A DNA stretch of 64,000 nucleotides, taken from NCBI GenBank assembly GCA_013397845.1, contig VZTG01006785.1, forward strand, positions 1,087,132 through 1,151,131, read 5' to 3'. Shown piece after piece: positions 15,201-27,007 of this stretch. A model generated the notes under the pieces. That model was not told the origin of the DNA, ran no database searches, and was given only the letters and a program-made list of their open reading frames with translations. The DNA is from Melanocharis versteri (lineage: Eukaryota > Chordata > Aves > Passeriformes > Melanocharitidae). Position 1 is the first letter of the stretch. The number at the start of each line of letters is the position of its first letter. The position numbers and the translations under genes are program-made.

Positions 15201-18200
15201 ATAGCAAACCCACAGCGCCCATCCATCTCTGCTGCTGTGGTGTTGAGGGGGACAGTTCCAGCAGTATAGGAGGAAAACAGCCAGACCTTCATCACCACGA
15301 GGTGACACCTGCTCCAGCAACGTGAGCATTCCGCACTGTCATGTGTCACAGAGGGGCCCCTTGGATCTGTGCACTGCACCCCAGTCTCCTGGCTGTAAGG
15401 CAGGGGGGCTTCACTAGGAGCTACCCTTCTTTGTACCCGGGACTTCAGTGCAGACCTTTGTCCAAATGCTGAATTAAAGCACCAAGTGTCACCGATAATC
15501 CGTATGGAATAATCTTCACACCACTACAGCCTGCATGTCTACTAAGTAGGAATAGGCTGAGCAAAATACAGCATGTCCTCTCCTCATACTCAGTTACTAT
15601 CAAGTGGAAGATGGTTCTGGTTCCTTCTCTCAGTGTCCTGCTTTTGTGCCTGCGCAGCCAAAGAAATTAAAAGTGGGCAGCAATGGCTGAATTAGGGTCT
15701 TTTCCCATCAATAGCTGCCTCAAGACAAATTTCCAGTTGAGGAAACTTTCTTGCCTTGGGGTTCTGCCCCCGAGAGCTCGATCTGCAACTGGCACAGCAT
15801 CTTGCCCACCCATCTGCCTGCACTGAATGTATTCCTGAGCACAGTGGGATGCAGGGCTGTTTACTGGGACCTGAACAAGGCCTGGTTTCTCAAAAGTGGT
15901 GCTTGTTCCATGGGGCCAAGGGTATCCTGGTGTATTATTGAATCTCTGGCCTAGAACTCAGTGCACAAAATGTCCCTTATGTGCAGGCAGGGAAAAGCTG
16001 TAGAGGTTTTCAGGGACTGACTTTGAGAAGTGGCTGAGCTGGAGAACCTGGTCTGGCTTCAGTGCTGGCCCTGCTTTGTGCAGGAGGCTGGAGCAGGTGC
16101 TCTCCCAAAGTCTCCTTTAGCCTGGGCAGCTCTCTGGCCCCGCTTGTACTCTGAAACATGCTGTGTGTTGACCTCTTCGCTCAATGCAGATATGGCCATC
16201 CGAAGACAGGATTAACAATTCTCTGCTCTCCTGGGGAGTGCTGAGAAGGACAAGGCCGTTCCCTCAGGATGCCAGTGAGGGTGTCTTGCGGCTCTCTGGC
16301 AACACACTGAGGTAGCAAGCGAGGAAATTCTACCCCATGGACATGCAGGACCTTTCTGAGGACAAAATTTTGAACCAAGGTCCCTTTGCGACTCGCCCAT
16401 GTTGGGGCCATAAACCTCATGCAAACCATCCCTCCCCACTGTCAGTGGGTGATCAGGGGTTGGGGAAGTAGCCCTGATCGATCATCCATGGGGCCATGCC
16501 GTGGGAAAGCCCCCCACAGCAGCCACTGGCAGGCAGAGGTGCGAGGGAGAAAGCTGGGACTTGCTGTGGGTGCTAGCAGCCCTCGCACTCCCTCTCCAGG
16601 CTCCACGCTGCATCTGGAGAGTATTTGAAGTACAGACGCTGGCCCCTGCTGTGGAAGACCTCGTGCTGAGGAGGAGCAATGCCCCAAAGCACTCAGAATG
16701 TTTTTCTTTTCCACCTGCTGCCCCTTGTCACCTGCAAAAACAGGGTGAATCTCGAGGGTGCTGCCTCTCTTGCCCTGTCGCTCTTTTCTTGATGTGCACG
16801 GAAACAGCAAAAAATTCCTGGCAGTATTTTCAGTTTTCTCTTTTTTTTTCCTCTTCACATTTTCACATCTGCAGTGTAGTTAAACCTTAAAGAAACCCCT
16901 TTTAGGACGCATACCAAAATGTACTTTCAAGCCTTCTCCTGCCAGGTTTTGATGGCACTGGAAAAAGTAATGCCTACTCTAATTACTGACGTCATATGGA
17001 AAAGCTTTTTTTCCCCCCTGCAAATCTGAAGCCACTTGACCCATAAATGACAGAGCCGTCTTTGTTGTTGCCTTTTCCCGTTTTCTTTCAGTTTGCTTGA
17101 TGTCCTTCTACAGCAGCATTTAAAACTCACCTCAGGTCCTTCTCAGGGGGGTTGAGATACAATTTAGCCATAGCAATCGCTGATGTAAATGAGCCAGGCT
17201 TTTGTTGCTCCAGAGCCGGCTTGGAGAGAGATTTGCCATGCATTTGGGACGGGTTGTGTCGATTACTCGTGTGCGTGTATTAATGAAGTTGCAGGGAGGC
17301 CAGTTGCACAATAGTTGCATTCAGCTGGGTTTCTAAATTGCCATCGGAAAGCTGGCAAGTTTTTAATAAGGGCTTTTGCAGCTTTTGGAGGAGTCACTGT
17401 TGTCTGTGAAAGATGCTCTGCTGCATCTGAAGAACTGGAATTTATATACGTGAATTTTTGATCCAGTCAGTGTCCCAAGAGCATCTTTTGAAACCTATGT
17501 TTGCTGTCCTTCAGCTGTCAAGTAAGCAGCAGTGGATTTTGGAAAGGATTGAGTGAAGATTAGCTTTAACACAGTGGTTGGCTGAATGAATTTGGCATTT
17601 GTAGGTTTATGGTACAGTGATTTCTAGTATGCTTAATAGTCAAGGAAGCTGGTTTATCCCAAGTATTTGACATAAAGCAGTCCATTTGCCTTTTGCAAGT
17701 CATCTCCTGTAAGGGCCAGATTTTGTTGATACAACAGCTCTGCATTGGGCCAGGAACGGAACACCTGAGCCCCTCTGATCCTCCAGAGGGTTTGGGAATA
17801 GATGGCACCTCCCAGAGGAAGTGTAGGAAGTGTGTTGCCCGCACAGGCTTGGTAGGGAAGCAGGGTGCCAGTGATTAACCTGGCAGGGAGTCTCCATCTG
17901 AAGGCAGCAGGGTCTTTGGAAAATGAAGGACGGGCTACCACTCTTGCAGATTTTGTTAAAATGAGTCATTTGAGGCTGGCGCCCTGCTGGCAGGAGACCT
18001 CAGAGAAACACCTGCAGTGCCACTTCTGTGTGGGGTCAGCCAGCAGGGACAGACCCAGGACTGTGAGGTGTGCTAGGCCTGCCTGCACCAGGGCCTGGAG
18101 AGATGCTGGTGAGCAAGACAAGGAATTGCAAGAGTTTGCTTGCATAGCCAAGCATTGGGAGAGAGCACTGAATTGGCCTTTCGCCAACAGCTTCTGTCCC

Positions 18201-19018
18201 TCTAGCTGGAGGAAGATGAGTCTATTTTCACACTTTTTTTTTCTGAAAATTATGCATTTTATTACATCATCAGTATGTTGAGAAGTTCCAGCCACAACAT
18301 GATTTTATGTAGAAAATATTCCAGCACTCAGTGTTTGATATAATGGATCAAGGCAGTGGCTTGTAAAGTCTAATCTCCTGCCTCCACTGCTGAATGGTGC
18401 CAGATACTTCAGAGGCAGCCAAAATTGACTTCTGCACTTACTGCTCCTTGGTGTGTCTTGTCTAAGTGGAGAAGGGTGGTGTGCTAAGCAAAATCTGGTT
18501 TTCTCTCACTGAATGTGGGAATACTTGGAACTGGGAGTACTTTAGAGTGCAGTCTACACATTGACATGGTAAAGCTTCTCTTCTCCATAAGTGGGGGCCG
18601 TTAAAAGGGTGTGAAATGATCCTTGAGTATAATTATTTCCCCCTCGGCTTGTGTTTGCAGGGGCGGCGGGCTGGGGCTGGTCCTGGCCAGCGCGGGCTTC
18701 GGCCGCCTGACCGCCCCCATCATGGAGCTCCACAACCAGAAAGGCTACTTCCTCCACCACGTCATCTTCGCCTGCTGTACGCTCATCTGCATCATCTGCA
18801 TCCTGCTGCTGCCAGAGAGCAAGAACCAGAACCTGCCTGAGAACATCCCGGATGGGGAACATTACACCCGGCAGCCCCTCCTGCCGCACAAGAAGGGGGA
18901 GCAGCCCCTGCTCCTGACAAACTCTGAACTCAAGGATTACTCTGGCCTCCATGACTCAGCAGCTGTGAGTGACGGGATCTCGGAGAACACCACTGCCAAC
19001 GGGATGAAGTCGATGTAA
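6156..19018 (+). CDS. SLC22A23: SLC22A23, C-terminal half (5 exons, 5' part lies left of the window)
   Basis: Orphan member of the SLC22 (organic ion transporter) branch of the major facilitator superfamily, a multi-pass membrane protein with no settled substrate. Joined exons 6156-6258, 8536-8768, 11394-11426, 13232-13355 and 18661-19018 give one open frame of about 283 residues ending in TAA. All four introns are GT-AG and the phases match across each junction. The frame starts inside the central cytoplasmic loop (RRPKKVCIVK). It then shows helix 7 (NLWKNIVVLCVNSLTGYGI), helices 8-9 around the MFS loop motif GRRGG, helix 10 (MFSSHAVGSLSVFF), the SLC22-type PTVIR motif, helices 11-12, and a tail with QPLLPHKKGEQPLLL. 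Exon order and wording agree with vertebrate SLC22A23 as I remember it. No earlier exon was recognised in bases 1-6155, so the start codon is outside. Its place beside PSMG4 and the TUBB2 pair supports orthology. Confidence 0.95.
6259..8535 (+). other. SLC22A23 intron
   Basis: Intron between the loop exon and the helix 7-9 exon. It contains a 22-base poly-T run at 8225-8246. Nothing else was recognised. Confidence 0.85.
8225..8246. repeat. poly-T tract
   Basis: Uninterrupted run of T inside an SLC22A23 intron, about 290 bases upstream of the next acceptor. It is low complexity, and its length may be inexact in the assembly. Confidence 0.9.
8536..8768 (+). CDS. SLC22A23: SLC22A23 exon: helices 7-9
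   Basis: Acceptor TTTCCCCCAG, donor GTAAGC. The exon is 233 bases: 1 + 77 codons + 1. It encodes LTGYGIHHCFAKSMMG, an extracellular loop with NFYADYYT, helix 8 (AGIALASCLAMCPVVGF), the MFS loop GRRGG and helix 9 (LLLFMILTALASLLQL). The last base, T, joins TG of the next exon to make Leu. Confidence 0.94.
8769..11393 (+). other. SLC22A23 intron
   Basis: About 2.6 kb between the helix 9 exon and the microexon. It is ordinary intronic sequence with short chance frames on both strands. No repeat family was recognised. Confidence 0.85.
11394..11426 (+). CDS. SLC22A23: SLC22A23 33-base microexon
   Basis: A very short exon with acceptor GGATCCAG and donor GTATGG: 2 + 10 codons + 1. It encodes IGKYSQLPDS, the extracellular link after helix 9, and joins in phase on both sides to read LLNLIGKYSQ and PDSGMSD. 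Vertebrate SLC22A23 carries almost the same peptide (IGKYSQHPDSG, from memory). The 33-base length means skipping it would keep the frame. Confidence 0.9.
11427..13231 (+). other. SLC22A23 intron
   Basis: About 1.8 kb between the microexon and the helix 10 exon. The open frames reading into 13231 from the left are intronic read-through. Nothing else was recognised. Confidence 0.85.
13232..13355 (+). CDS. SLC22A23: SLC22A23 exon: helix 10 and PTVIR motif
   Basis: Acceptor TTGTCTTGCCAG, donor GTGAGA. The exon is 124 bases: 2 + 40 codons + 2. It encodes MSDSVKDKFSVAFSIVG, helix 10, and FFCAEITPTVI. The Arg after it is split AG|G over the intron. Confidence 0.94.
14975..15036 (+). repeat. CR1 LINE 3'-end fragment
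   Basis: Matches the familiar 3' end of avian CR1: GGTTGGAACTAGATGGTCTT, then AAGGTCCCTTCCAACCCAAA and CCATTCTATGAT. It is sense on the + strand and 5'-truncated to about 60 bases, within the last SLC22A23 intron. CR1 is the dominant LINE of birds, so this also supports the taxonomic call. Confidence 0.9.
16930..17340. promoter_or_regulatory. candidate conserved non-coding element with a CRE palindrome
   Basis: Non-coding intronic stretch holding a perfect TGACGTCA (16987-16994), TAATTAC next to it, and several AT-rich homeodomain-like cores (ATTAATGAAG, TGATGTAAATGAG). It is complex, non-repetitive and has no coding frame. Only its texture suggests constraint; no alignment was available. 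Confidence 0.3.
18661..19018 (+). CDS. SLC22A23: SLC22A23 last coding exon: helices 11-12 and tail
   Basis: Acceptor TGTGTTTGCAG, TAA stop at 19016-19018. It encodes helix 11 (LGLVLASAGFGRLTAPI), helix 12 (FACCTLICIICILLL), then a hydrophilic tail of about 70 residues ending NGMKSM. The first part is strikingly GC-rich compared with the preceding AT-leaning exons. The residue after VIR is Gly here; I remember Cys at this place in mammals. Confidence 0.95.
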
Positions 19019-22000
19019 CTGGGTGGATTTTTTTCCTTCTCCTTTTTTTTTTTTTGTAATTATTTAATTTCCCCTTCTTATATTTCTTCTCTTCCTTTTG
19101 TATTTTATTTGATGCTGTTGTGCGGGAGGAGTAGCACTTTGGGCAAAGGTGTTTTGCACAGATTTTACAAACCAGTGATGGAGCAGACAAACTTAGAGGA
19201 ATTCAACTCTGCTTTTAAAGCAAATTTTGGCATCTTCAACGGTTGTGCAGATTACTCTTGAAAAAGTTTTGGGGGAAAAGACTCATTTGAGAAAAGACCT
19301 GGCTGGTGGTAGCCCTTCAGAACTCTTTTTTTCCTGCCATTAAATATGTATATTTATTTTGATTTACTCTCAAGAAGCACTTTATTTCCTTTTCCTTTCA
19401 TAGATCGCAAAAATGAAGCCATCTTATAAGAGGTGCAGCCATTCCAAGAAAGAAACCATGGGGGGAGGGGGAGTGTTGTTTTCTGTTTTGTTTTTGTGTT
19501 TCTTTAAAGGAAAGAGGGATCCACTGCAAAGTTGAATTGACTTAGACTTGTGCAACATTCTTCTGCCTGTCTAGAAAGTCCAAGTGCCCAGATTGCCTGC
19601 TGTGTTTGTATACACTAAAAAAAACGGAGAAAAAAAAGAAGAAAAAGCAAAGCAAAACCTGTTGTGACTCATACTCTGACTGCATTTTAGGCAGCTTATA
19701 TTTGTCTTTATAGCCCATGTGCACTTAAAAGTTACTTTCTAAATTAGTCCTTTTTTGTTTTCACTGAATGCATTGAAGAAAATCCTACACAAACAAGCTG
19801 ATTTCTCAATGAGAATCAGCTTTCTGCATTTTAAAAGTATATTAATCTATTTTAGGTGGTTGCCACTGGTCTTTAATAGTAATGTAGATGATGCAAATGA
19901 TTTGACTAATGATGTAAAAATGAGTTTTGCCAAGAACGGCTATAATTATCAGGAGGCCCAGGATCCCTGACTGCTCCAGGAAAAGAGCATAGACCAGCAG
20001 GGGTAAATAGTAAGGAGCATGGGCAATGATCTATACCTTTATTCCAAAAGGCAGCACAGCTGGGATTTCTGCTCCTGGGAAATGAGTGTCCTGGTATTGT
20101 CTTAAGTGTTTTTAGAACAAGGGTTTGGGTTTTCAATTTAAGTGGACAAACTGCTTAAATGACTGTTGGAAAGGAATTAGTTGATAGCCTGTGAATAATG
20201 ACTTACTGAGCTGTCTTGGGCTCTTAGAGATGTGTTCTGGTTCTGACCCAAGAATACACAATGAACTCACCCTCATTTTCCCCCTTTCCCAATTTTTCTT
20301 GTAAGATTTTAGTTCAGGAAGAAAGTTTACTTAAATTGGATCAATTCTACACAGAGTGAACATCCAGTTTACCTCCTGCTGTGCAGATGGCACTTTGATA
20401 GTGGCCACTTGACTTCTCTCCTCCAGCCCCCAAACCAACTATTTCCTTTGGCCATTGGCTTTTGGTTCTCACTCAAGAGAATATCGTGAGGATCTAGTTC
20501 AATGCAAGGACTTTGTAAACAGCTTTCTTGCATTGTAGTTAACCCTCCCTGCTCCCCCTCCCTCTTCTCCTTTCTCACTCAGGCCATCCATTTGTGATTG
20601 CTCGGTAGTGCAGACGTTCAAGCAGAGCAGCAGGATGTCGATGTTGTACTGAGTGTCCGTATGGTTGCCACTTTGTTTGGTGTACATCTTGCGTTCACAT
20701 GCAGGGGAAGTGCTCGTTTGCACTTTCCTCCTCTACCTTCCCTTCCCCTTCCTCCCTTGCTGTATATATTGTCGATTAACTACTGTACCTAACGATTTCC
20801 ATCCTCCATTAGGCTGCCGATGTCCTCTTACAGTCCCCAATAAATCAGAGATCCATGCTCCCCGGCAGGCCATGCAGTAAAGCAGCACAGCCTCAGAGGC
20901 TGACGGATGCAAGGGGACAGGTAGACCTGCAGAAGCGACAGAGGTGGTTGTGTTCAAAGTAACAATGTTGTCCTAAAGCTGCTAATTTTTACAGAGGATG
21001 ATGTGGACGTTTGGGTTCTTCTTGAGCCTGGTAAGAAACACTGGACCAGTTGATGGTAGTTTCGCCCAGAGTTACACTACTGGTTTTTTTCACCTTTGCT
21101 AGACTTGCTGTGACAGCAAGAGCCTGATCTTCCTTACACTCAAGTTTTATCATCAGGCTTTAGTGTGGCTGCTTCTTTTTGTTCGGTGCCGAGACCTTTG
21201 CAGTCTGTGTTCACCTGAGGAAAGAACCCAGCCCTTCCCCACTCGTGCAGTATTCACACACCAAATTTGTGCAATACCTTTTGCCTTCGATGCGAGCTGC
21301 TTGTTGCAAGCCACACACATTCGGGGACGGAAGATTTGGGTTCACGACAAAAAGCTGAAGAAGCAAAACAAGGCCTCAGGGAAGAGAAAAAGGGCCTGAG
21401 AGAGGAGAAGGTGTGAGCGCAGAGGCAGAAAGCAGCGTCCTGCCATCCATCGTGCCGTGGAGCCAGTGGCTCCTTCCTTCGTGGTCTTCTTCGTGTGCTC
21501 AAGCTGCGGTACAGCTCTTGTAGACCATCCACAAGCCTATAAACCCAGCTGCTTCCAGCACTGTCAGTGGTCCTGGTGAGCTCACCGCTGTCGTCCACAG
21601 CGCTTTAGCATTTCCTATTCTGGTGGTTGCTCTCCGATGACAGACAGGCACAGGGAAAAGAATAGTTGTTTAAACATATCAACATTCAGGTAGTAAATAC
21701 ACTAGGTGACAGGAACATGCAGCAATTTTTTTTTTTTTTTTTAAGAAAAAAATCTTATGAAGTTGATTTGGTTTGCTGCTTTTTCGTTTTTTTGCTTGAA
21801 ACCACGTAGTCAGTACTGATCTGCAATGAAGAGAGCCTCAGCTTCTCTAGTCGGTCTGGCCCTCTGCCTCTGTCACAACAATAAAGCAAAAACTGATTTC
21901 CTGCCTTGGCAGTTCCGGTTTTGCTCCTTTTCCTGAAAACATGAACACTTCTGTGATGATTATGTTCTTCCACACGTGCTCACGGAGTTGGAAAGCTTTC

Positions 22001-23065
22001 ACTAAGCCTATCTTGTGTGGAGGAGCCAGGTAGCAGGTGATGCAGCAGGGCAGAAAGGAAGCGTGGGGATTCTTGCCCTGCCTTGTCTAGTCCTGCAGCA
22101 GGACAGGGCTCTCTGCTGGGGTCCCAGCCTGCTGCACCATTGGCTCCTCGGCCATGTCTCCTCTGCAGCCATCACCAGGAAAGGCTTTTCTCAGGCGACT
22201 CTTTCTGGCCACCACAACAGGGGAAGCAGTCCGAGCTGTCTTGTCCATTTTTGGCCTTTTTCTGTGAACCTTCAGTAACCTCTAAGCCCATCAGTAGATT
22301 TTTCTTTGGGTTTACCATTTAAGGGCTTTCTCCATCTTCGTAAGTTCAAACAAAAATGTGAAGTGACATTATGCTTGATCTTGGGGGTTTTGTCCCCCTT
22401 TTAAGGTTTCAGTACTGCTTTTGCTGCCAGACCCACTGCAAACGGATAACGAGAGTCGCCTGTTTGCAAGTGTTTTGTGGCCACTCTGAAAGGGGGTTGT
22501 GTGATTTACTTTTGGGTTTCACTGAGCAGGCATTTTTTGTTGTCGTTCTTTTTAGTGGAAGTATTTTACTTAACTGTTGCCACTTCCTGGAGCCAAACAC
22601 TTTATTGGTCACCAAATTGGAAGCAGAAGTGCCATTAACTGAACTCTGTGAATGTCAAGTCAAGTTGCGCCTGTAGCTGGCACATAAGACAACACTCTTG
22701 AGTGGGGGGATGATCTTCCCCATTGTAACTTTTTTTAATTTTATTTTATTTTTTAAGAAAAAAATGAAATTGCAAACCTCATTTTAAATGTATTGTGTAA
22801 AATGTTTCGGGAAAGGAGTACGGTGTGTTTTGTCTAGTGGGCGAGATCTCCCTCCCCATTTCAGTTCCTGATGAAGTTTTAAAGAATCGTGTTACTGTAT
22901 GTTTTGATCATGAATAGTCTGGTGGTGCTTCCTCATAGCACAAGCTTAAATCAAGTACTGAAAACAGTCTTACAAGCTAAATGTCTGCATGATGTTACAT
23001 CTGTTGTACCTACTGAGAAGAACTTTGTATGTAAATGTACAGAATAAAATGACGTTGTCCCATCA
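19019..23065 (+). other. SLC22A23: SLC22A23 3' UTR
   Basis: About 4 kb between the TAA and the first well-placed poly(A) signal with typical end sequence (23043-23048). It is AT-rich with many T runs, for example 19047-19055 and 21726-21742. An earlier AATAAA near 20839 could give a shorter form. No repeat or separate gene was recognised. Confidence 0.7.
23043..23048 (+). terminator. SLC22A23: poly(A) signal of SLC22A23
   Basis: Canonical AATAAA in the context GTACAGAATAAAATGACG, followed within 15-25 bases by a G/T-rich stretch. It is the last signal on the + strand before the convergent PSMG4 gene. Confidence 0.65.
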
Positions 23066-24045
23066 GTTTCCTCTCCCGGGTCTGGCTCCCTTGCAGTGAC
23101 TTCTCAAACACCCAGCAGCAGCTGATGCCTCAGCAAACAGCCCTACCCTGCTCTACAAACAGAATGAACTGTTTGTAAATCAGGCTAATTAAAACAGCAC
23201 ATTGATTTGCAACTAATTATCCTTTACAGTCAATTACAGAAGCATAGTTGACTCTGTTTCCTGGGTGGTGTAAATTAAAAAGAAAGTACCCTTCAACAGT
23301 TGCTTTTCGCCATTCTGATCTTGAGCTGCGGCCAAGGACAGGCAGCTGTTCCCACCAGGTAAGGAGGGGCCCTCTGCACCCACACCAAATCTGAGACGTT
23401 GAAGCCACTGGGTGTTCCAATCCCTTTGAACAACAGACTCAGCAGTTGTGCTTTCTACAGCAGCAGCCTGTCGGTTACAGTTTTTAATTGCTGATTGTGG
23501 CACCACAGCAAGGTAAATTCATCGCTTTTCTGTAGGTGCTTAGGACAATTGTCTAGCAGCAGCACTAGTAGTTTTGGTTTGTATCAGAAGCTGATGCTTG
23601 AGCTCAAGTCAGGGCTCAACTCAGAATGAAACAAAAAAAAACCCCAAAACCTGGATAGTTAACTTCTAGCTGCCGTCTCATTAAACAAAATAGCCCCTGG
23701 ATCTGCCTTTGAAAGGATACCCATCCTACCTGAAAGCAAGCCCAGAGATGCAGTAGCAGGATGCTCTTCACTGGTGGTCAGGGTAGTAGACCTCTCTGAT
23801 TTTATGTATATGCTCAATTTACATGTGATGCTCTTGTAGCAGCCTGACAGATTTATCTATTGCTCCAGAACTCGGCTTGTGCTTTTTCCTTCTATGTAGT
23901 CCTCAGGGATGCATAAATAACCCTTTGTGAAACCCTCCTAGTGTTCTTAGTGCCCAAGGGATGGAAGAAAATCCAGTGTTTAGCACCAGTACTACAACCA
24001 ACAGGGGCCAAAAGGACAAAAGTAACTCATGTCACAGCTTTACCA
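23066..24045. other. intergenic spacer between convergent SLC22A23 and PSMG4
   Basis: About 1 kb between the inferred 3' ends. No coding frame or repeat family was recognised. The AT-rich part at 23180-23225 carries CTAATTAA and ACTAATTATC homeodomain-like cores. Confidence 0.6.
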
Positions 24046-24064
24046 TACAAAAATGTGGGGTTTC

Positions 24065-24070
24065 TTTATT
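24065..24070 (-). terminator. PSMG4: poly(A) signal of PSMG4
   Basis: TTTATT on the + strand reads AATAAA on the - strand, about 385 bases after the PSMG4 stop. It is the first canonical signal in that direction, giving a 3' UTR of roughly 24,045-24,454. Confidence 0.6.
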
Positions 24071-24454
24071 TGAGCACTAAAAGCTGCTATATTATGCTCA
24101 GTGCTAGTACACAGTAGATTAATTGTACAGATAGCATTTGGAACTGATGTCTCATCAGATCCCAGTACTGCGTGGAGGCCAGACACCACATGCACTTTTA
24201 CAATGATGTTCATCCATTGCAGCATCCATTTGCTATCCTACTTAGCAGGGTAGCAAAAAAATTTTTTGCTTTGAAATTAAAAATTCAAATTCTGTTTGAA
24301 AAAAAAAATCCAAGTCAAGTGTATCTATATTTAATAACAACCACAAATTCAATCAAAATAATACAAAAGAAATATACTAACTTAATGTCAGTGTGAAAAC
24401 TGCAATCAGTTTTTCTGAAACAAAACCTTCATCTTCTTTTACAATGGTGCGCAA

Positions 24455-24576
24455 TCAGAACTTCTCTGGAAAAGCTGTCATTTCTTCTTTGATCCTGTTT
24501 TCTATGAGTAAGGTAAAATTGCTGTCTGTGTTTTGAAGATTGTAGCTGACAAATATCTGCTTTTTCGTCTTGCTGG
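24455..24576 (-). CDS. PSMG4: PSMG4, last coding exon (proteasome assembly chaperone 4)
   Basis: PSMG4 (PAC4) pairs with PSMG3 (PAC3) and helps arrange alpha subunits of the 20S proteasome during assembly in the cytosol. This exon has an acceptor TTTTGTGTTTTAG on the - strand, then 2 + 39 codons + TGA (stop at 24455-24457). It encodes SKTKKQIFVSYNLQNTDSN, then FTLLIENRIKEEM and TAFPEKF, nearly the C-terminal third of the vertebrate protein (about 123 residues). The open frame running further upstream (to 24778) is intron. Exons 1 and 2 were sought between here and 30.5 kb on the - strand and not found; the gap at 29728-29931 may hold them. The gene is convergent with SLC22A23, as in human. 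Confidence 0.92.
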
Positions 24577-26953
24577 CTAAAACACAAAACAGAGTAGTCA
24601 GCCATAGTTTATTCTTATATAGAAGTGATGATGGTATTTGAGCAAGCCTCTTAAAAAGCCACATCATGCAGATTTCTAAGACAACGTTCTCCACTCCTGC
24701 TGTGCTGGGTGCAGCTATAAAGGAACAGCAGAACAAGTCCCTGACCACTGGGGAGTTGGGCAAGATTTTGCACATCACTGAATGAACAATATAAGACTGG
24801 TGACTGTCAACTAGTTTTTGACCTGATATAAGACACCATTAATCACTGGAAAGCCTTGCAGTGCTTTTAGTGGATTTTTGGACACTTCTTAAATATCTTA
24901 CATTGTAAGTGAAACCACAGAGTGTACTGGACTCTTAGCACTGAAATTCAGAGTTGGTAAATCTGTGCTGTGTAAAACATTAGAGGGAAAGCGCACCAGA
25001 AAGTGATTGGGCCCAAATTAACTAAGTTCTGTTCTGTTACGAACCCCTTAAAAGGCTCCAAAAAGCTATGCACCAGTTCTGTCTAAGCTTGCTGTCATTT
25101 TGTTTCCTTTAACCTGTATTCATACAGTGTCCATGAATGCTCCAAGAGGCTGGAGAGCCTTGGCTGAACATGATGAAGCCGAGCACAAGTTCCATGCTAC
25201 TGTAATGACAAGTACCTAGAGAGAGGTGCTACAAAATTAAGAGCTGCCTTCCATGACAGAGCTAATTAACAGTGACAAAAAAAAACTGCCCAGTGGGACA
25301 AGAAGACTTAATTATCAGAGTAGAAGAGATAACACCAAAAAGTGTTTTATAAATAAAATGGCATGCTACTTAGATTTTACCACAGTAATATAATAAATTT
25401 GTGACTCTCTTTATATATTACTGAAGCTAAACTTTGTGAAAAATGTAAGCACCATATAGGAAAAATAGGCACTAAATCTGAGTTATGTAAAACAGAAGAC
25501 AAAGAGTAGTATTTGGGTCATGAGATATTCTTGTCAGGGAATGAGATGGGAGCTAATGATCCCAGACACAAATCAGACTGTTCTGCTGAATATTCAGAAA
25601 TGTCATCTGAATTTTTAAAACTTCAGAATAGAGACACTAGGACTTCTAAGATCTCAATTCTTTCTAAATAGAAAACTAAATCATTAACTACAGAAAACCC
25701 ATATATATGTATGTATAAAATGCAGTTAAACAACTCCTTTGAGGCATTTTCATTATGCAAATGAATTTTTTATTATTTTCCATTCTAACAGGTTACCAGC
25801 TTCCTTAGTAAGTAGAGCTGCTTCTGAAATGCAAGGACTCATTTGCCTTTTAAGACTTGGCACTACAAAATGCTGATAATAATGCAGCGTGGCAAAAATT
25901 TGCTCTGATGGCAAAAATTAGCACCTGGCACTAGATTTCTGTGGTATAAAGCAGCATGTTTTGTAAGCACTAGTGCTTCATCATCATGCCCTAAATGAAT
26001 GCAATGCTAATTCGGAACTAATTAATACCATTATCCTAGCTAACAAAACTATATAGTGCACTGCAGTGTCAAAACTCAACTTCTTAATTATGTTTGCCTA
26101 TAGAGTCTCTGGGATGCTGTTCCAGTTCCCAAGAACAGTGAATCTGTAAATCCCTCTGGGCTGCCTGTGCCAAGAACCTCTGCTCCCAGGGCTGTGCCCC
26201 GGCTCTGAGGGGCAGTGGGACCTTTTCTGTCCCTGCTTCCTGAGGATTTAGTTGGACATGTGCACTCTCGTGGAAAGGACAAAAGAGGGCAGATCTTATG
26301 CCTCTGCGGAAGACCATCTGCAACTTCAGAGTAAAGCAGAAAACTGCAAAGGACAAGGCTTACCTAAAAAGCCCTCCGGCAGGTCTGCTTCCCATGCAGC
26401 CTGGTAAATAAGCCCTGCTCCACTGGCTCTACAAAGTGGAGGAAAAACATCCTTGACAGTGATCGTCCGGGATATGCTGAGTGCCAGGAGAAACTACAGC
26501 AGCACAGATCTGCTCCTACAACTTCATGTACAGGGCAAAGGCCCAAATCAAAGCTTGAAGAGGAGCCCAGCAGGAACAGAAGAGGCAGGACAAATGTTAG
26601 GCATGAGCTTGTAGACTACTTATGCTGGAAAAGAGGTGATGAAAGTGACCATTGCCCAGCTGAGAAATACTCAAAGAAGAGGCTGAGGTGATCTTCACCA
26701 AGAGTCTGCCAGTCTCTACAGAAGGGAGACTGAAGACATGGCACTAATCAGTACTGCAGCCCAAAGCACTGTGATTTAAGGATATGCAGGTGAGGGAGGC
26801 ACTAATGGACAACGACTTCTTCAAGAACTGGCCTCCAGTATCCTACAGAAAACAATCTTAGAATTTGGGGTTATTGACTAGTGAGACCCACCTTGTGCCA
26901 AATAAATCAGGCAAGGTGATGGGAAACAGTCCCTGCACCTCATACAAGCAGAT

Positions 26954-26954
<1 letters not shown>

Positions 26955-27007
<53 letters not shown>
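26955..27007. repeat. (TAGA)n microsatellite
   Basis: About 13 near-perfect tetranucleotide units, 53 bases. The tandem repeat opens a chance frame on the - strand with repeated LSIY residues, which is not a gene. Confidence 0.97.

Larger units (their letters stand above)
13356..18660 (+). other. SLC22A23 last intron
   Basis: About 5.3 kb. It contains a small CR1 3' end at 14975-15036 and a stretch at about 16930-17340 that looks like a conserved non-coding element. No extra exon was recognised. Confidence 0.85.
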
